64,000 nucleotides of DNA from Brachynemurus nebulosus (taxonomy: Eukaryota; Arthropoda; Insecta; Neuroptera; Myrmeleontidae), in contig JAPWDM010000003.1 of the NCBI GenBank assembly GCA_035578155.1, positions 69,804,142 to 69,868,141 on the forward strand. The letters are read 5' to 3'. Positions 61,084 to 64,000 of this stretch are shown here, piece after piece. The translations under genes and the position numbers were made by a program. How positions within the stretch are numbered: position 1 is the first letter of the stretch; the number at the start of each line of letters is the position of its first letter. The notes under the pieces were generated by a model, which was not told the origin of the DNA, did not search any database, and worked only from the letters and a program-made list of their open reading frames with translations.

Positions 61084-61344
61084 TACCCAACTCAAAAACA
61101 AATTTTAATATTTGAAATTGTTCATTTACGTCAAATTACGTCAGCTGGAGAAAATGTTTTTCACAAAAACGTGGAAAATTTCACTTAGCAAATCAATTTT
61201 CATCTTACTATTAGATTTCAGTACTGCAGCACCAACTGAAAAATATTTGCTTAAAGAAAAAGATCGATTTATTATTCGTTAAAAAAAACTGAACGTATAA
61301 AAATAGAACTAATCAATTTAAAAATAAGAAACGTTAAAAGAAAA

Positions 61345-61669
61345 CAATACCCCTGTCGCAGCATCCTGCATAACATAGCGAATTTCCATTTATAAAAATT
61401 CGTTTTTCCCGGAAACCAGTTTACATAGAATGATGGTTTAAAAACCTTTTTTATGTAATTTTTCTTCCTCTTTCTAATGGTGTAAAAAAATGGCGAAAAA
61501 ACTTTTGAGTAAGTGGAAATTTTGGCAAAAAACTAATTTCTTTGGCGAACAAAAACCATCTTCCGAGCATCGGACGTGTCTGGCTAACGAACTTGTCCAA
61601 CGGTTTGGGACTTCCAACATTTTCACCAAATTTCGTAAACCTAGGACATTTCGTTCGAGAGTTATCGTG

Positions 61670-61746
<77 letters not shown>

Positions 61747-61876
61747 AAATTTTAGTGAATATTATTTTCGGTCTCTAGGGACCTCAAAACAAATTTATGC
61801 CATAGTCCCGGGCTCAAGTCGCGTCATGACAGTGGCTGTAATAGCTGAATTCCATTCTGGAAATTCGCTAAAATAG
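61345..61876 (-). repeat. GCGAATTTCC-family repeat, copy 3, with expanded (TA)n
   Basis: Inverted relative to copies 1 and 2: CGCAGCATCCTGCATAACAT at the left, CATTCTGGAAATTCGCTAAA at the right. A (TA)n tract at 61673..61738 sits after ACTCTCGAACGAAAT (read inverted), exactly where copy 2 has a short TA-rich site. The 128-codon frame with an (Ile-Tyr)n run is repeat-internal. Confidence 0.75.
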
Positions 61877-62644
61877 AACTGTAAAAATTTAATATGAAAT
61901 TCGAATTTAAATTTTTAAAATCAACATGTGTCCTAATTTTCGTTTATTATATTCATTTGATTCATACAGTTTAATTATTCAGCATAATTCAGTAAAAATT
62001 TTTATTTGTATTATAGTTACTGCCCAAAATATTATCGGCCAGTTTTGTCCAGACACATAAAATTGGTAACGACTTGCCTACTTTATGTGAATTTTTTTTT
62101 TATTTTTTGCAATCATTACATAATATAATGTAGAGTTGATTGGCCCAATTAACGTAATAGTATGTAATAACGTGTGTAATAAATTATAAGCAAAAATTTT
62201 ATTGCGATTTTTGCAAATTCCTTGAATAATTGATTGATTTAAGTGTACTGAACTAAAAAATTATTTAAGAGTAATTTTTAAAGGGGATGTATTCTTTTAA
62301 ATAAGATTGTAGAAAGTGTTAAAAAATATCTGAAAATTAAATTGTGTGTCAAAGAAAGACATTGGAAGTATTTCGTTTGAAAATAACAAAGCTTTAAAAA
62401 AAAATTAAGCTTTACTGCTTTATGAAAATCGAGTTGATAAAGTGCTAATTTTTAACTCTTCGCTGGAAAATTGTTCATTGAGAATACTCAATAGTGACTA
62501 ATGGAGCTCATAGATTAGCTGGCCACCAAATTTGCACTTCCATTTGCAAAAATGTTCATCTGTATTATATCCGGAAAAAGATATTGTTTTTAGAAGTTTA
62601 GATATTGTTTGATAAGTAGAAGCTAGATTAACAATTATAGCTTC
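61877..62644. other. Intron 3, nothing recognised
   Basis: AT-rich sequence only. Confidence 0.3.
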
Positions 62645-62652
62645 CTCTAGAT

Positions 62653-63233
62653 CAGGCGTTCTCAAAGTTTGGCCAAATTGTAAATACCAAGATAGTTGAC
62701 AAGCCCAAAAAAATGTTTTTTAGATTGCAAACCGAATTTTGGCCGATCTCTTATTCTAGTTTACAAATTGAGAATAGGGGTACCTATGCCTATGGTCTAA
62801 CAGAAAAATCACATCCAGAAAATAAGTCATATTTTCTGAACGAACATGACTATTTTTGTGGGAAAAATGAATGTTGCGCACCACTCAGATTACCCAAAGT
62901 TTACCAACTTCGGACCTATTAATTGAAATTGGAAAAATATAACTTGATGACGTCATCACGTATACTTGACATTTTTAAAAGATTCAAAAAATCATAATTT
63001 TGATGTTAGAAACTTGAAATTTGAAACTGTTCATAAATTTTCGATACTGCTCTTTTCCATTTTTCACAAAATCGAAATTGTAAAACCAACAAAAAATTTA
63101 CATAAATACGGAATTTAAATCATATTTCCTAAAGGAATTTGAGAAAAATATCTTGCATAGAAAAGTATTTAATTTAGGAATGTGAGATTGCATGCCATCT
63201 CTGGTATTGCGGGCCGCAGTTAGGGAACTCCTA
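62653..63233. mobile_element. hAT-type element (581 bp)
   Basis: CTCTAGAT at 62645..62652 and CTCTAAAT at 63234..63241 are a nearly intact 8-bp duplication. Ends CAGGCGTTCTCAAAGTTTGG and, inverted, TAGGAGTTCCCTAACTGCGG are related, and GGGCCGC lies near the right. The frame at 62713..62922 has no transposase motif. Confidence 0.68.
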
Positions 63234-63241
63234 CTCTAAAT

Positions 63242-64000
63242 ATTACTTAGTGGCATCATTGAATTTGAACAGTTTGAATCATTTCGCGACTAATCAGGAA
63301 AATTAAGGTTATTACTTCTTTTATATTATGATGCGTACATTACCCCTAAGAGTGTAAAAAACTCGACAGAAACTTTATATTTAACACGTTTTATAAAAAA
63401 ATATATTATGTGTCTTTTAAAAAATTTTGTAATTGTCGAAAATCCTAGAGATTAATAAACTCAAATTATTGTAAAACGCGTGCCACAGATCATATTTCAA
63501 TATTGCTACAACTTAAAAAAAGACAGAACACGATCAGACGAAATTCGAATCCAATAGAAGTTCAAAAAATGAACTCGCTTGTATGGTATTAGTAATATTT
63601 AAAATGCACAATCAGAGAAATTTTATTCGATTCGGAAATTTGGCACGTGTGGCTACCAATATAAAATTTAATTTATCGTAGGATATTGCATTTTTTGCCG
63701 AGCATATTGAAAAAAAAAATTGAATCGTAATTTGGTCGGTAGACAACAGAAATTAAATTATTAAAACTGACACATCTGATTTCGTTCGTTGCACTATAGA
63801 AATATACATTGTCTGGTGTAAGGGGTTCAGAATCTAAATAATGGAAAAATGTAGATACAGTCTGTTTCCTAGAAATAAGAATATACTAATTTTAATATGG
63901 GGAAAAAATTATTGGGATCAGAGTGTGCTTATTTTTTGTTTTGTTTTTTAGTATGATCTTTGTAAGTATCTAAAATACATGATTTGGTCCCACGTAATTA
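63242..64000. other. Intron 3 at window end, nothing recognised
   Basis: AT-rich sequence without structure. Confidence 0.3.

Larger units (their letters stand above)
57421..64000 (+). other. Intron 3 of the split gene, left part (at least 6580 bp)
   Basis: It starts GTAAGT; the acceptor lies beyond the window. Holds mariner-type MITEs, a third copy of the repeat also nested in hAT elements, a (TA)n array and a hAT element. Confidence 0.5.

Noticed and set aside
61490..61876. 128-codon frame with an Ile-Tyr run
   Set aside because: It is a read-through of a repeat with a (TA)n microsatellite.
1..64000. CRISPR arrays, tRNA, rRNA or bacterial genes
   Set aside because: The tandem repeats seen have diverged monomers and no unique spacers; no cloverleaf or rRNA-like stretch was found.

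Overview
The window is AT-rich (roughly 70 percent A+T by eye) eukaryotic DNA. It has no bacterial operons, dense short nonautonomous DNA transposons, and spliced microexons with GT..AG borders. The element types (hAT, PIF/Harbinger, piggyBac-like, Tc1/mariner and pogo MITEs, Helitron-like elements, a non-LTR RT scrap) and three TTAGG units suggest an arthropod, most likely an insect. I cannot name the species.

Only one host gene is supported, on the + strand. Its first coding exon starts with ATG at 12399 and ends at 12468. An exon of 66 nt follows at 21095..21160 and a microexon of 30 nt at 57391..57420. Each has a canonical acceptor and/or donor, and the reading frame stays open across all three. 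Every junction is phase 1, so exons 2 and 3 can each be skipped without a frameshift. The introns are 8626 bp, 36230 bp and more than 6.5 kb, so most of the window is intron and the gene continues beyond the right edge. The 55 visible residues have a histidine cluster (KHHDHHNHHH) but no domain I recognise.

Layout: 1..12.2 kb is upstream/intergenic DNA with a TTTA-flanked MITE (1.56 kb), a 167-bp-repeat element (2.05 kb), a Helitron-like element (5.83 kb), a MITE (8.45 kb), a TCTTGG-rich hAT element with a tandem duplication (9.95 kb) and a piggyBac-like MITE (11.5 kb). Intron 1 (12.5-21.1 kb) holds a pogo-like MITE, a hAT MITE, a 680-bp foldback, an element with tetranucleotide repeats and a pair of inverted MITEs. 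Intron 2 (21.2-57.4 kb) holds a perfect ecdysone-response-like palindrome (22.57 kb), several hAT elements with intact 8-bp target duplications, a second Helitron-like copy, an RT fragment with FADD, a Harbinger element with a transposase scrap, mariner-type elements, hairpins and a second large foldback with (TA)n in both arms. The last part (57.4-64 kb) holds two mariner-type MITEs, a third copy of a repeat that elsewhere sits inside hAT elements, and a hAT element at 62.65 kb.

The transposon calls rest on terminal inverted repeats and target duplications read directly from the sequence; superfamily names follow the known duplication lengths of those families. Nearly all the long open frames in the window are chance or transposon-internal. 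No tRNA, rRNA or CRISPR was seen.
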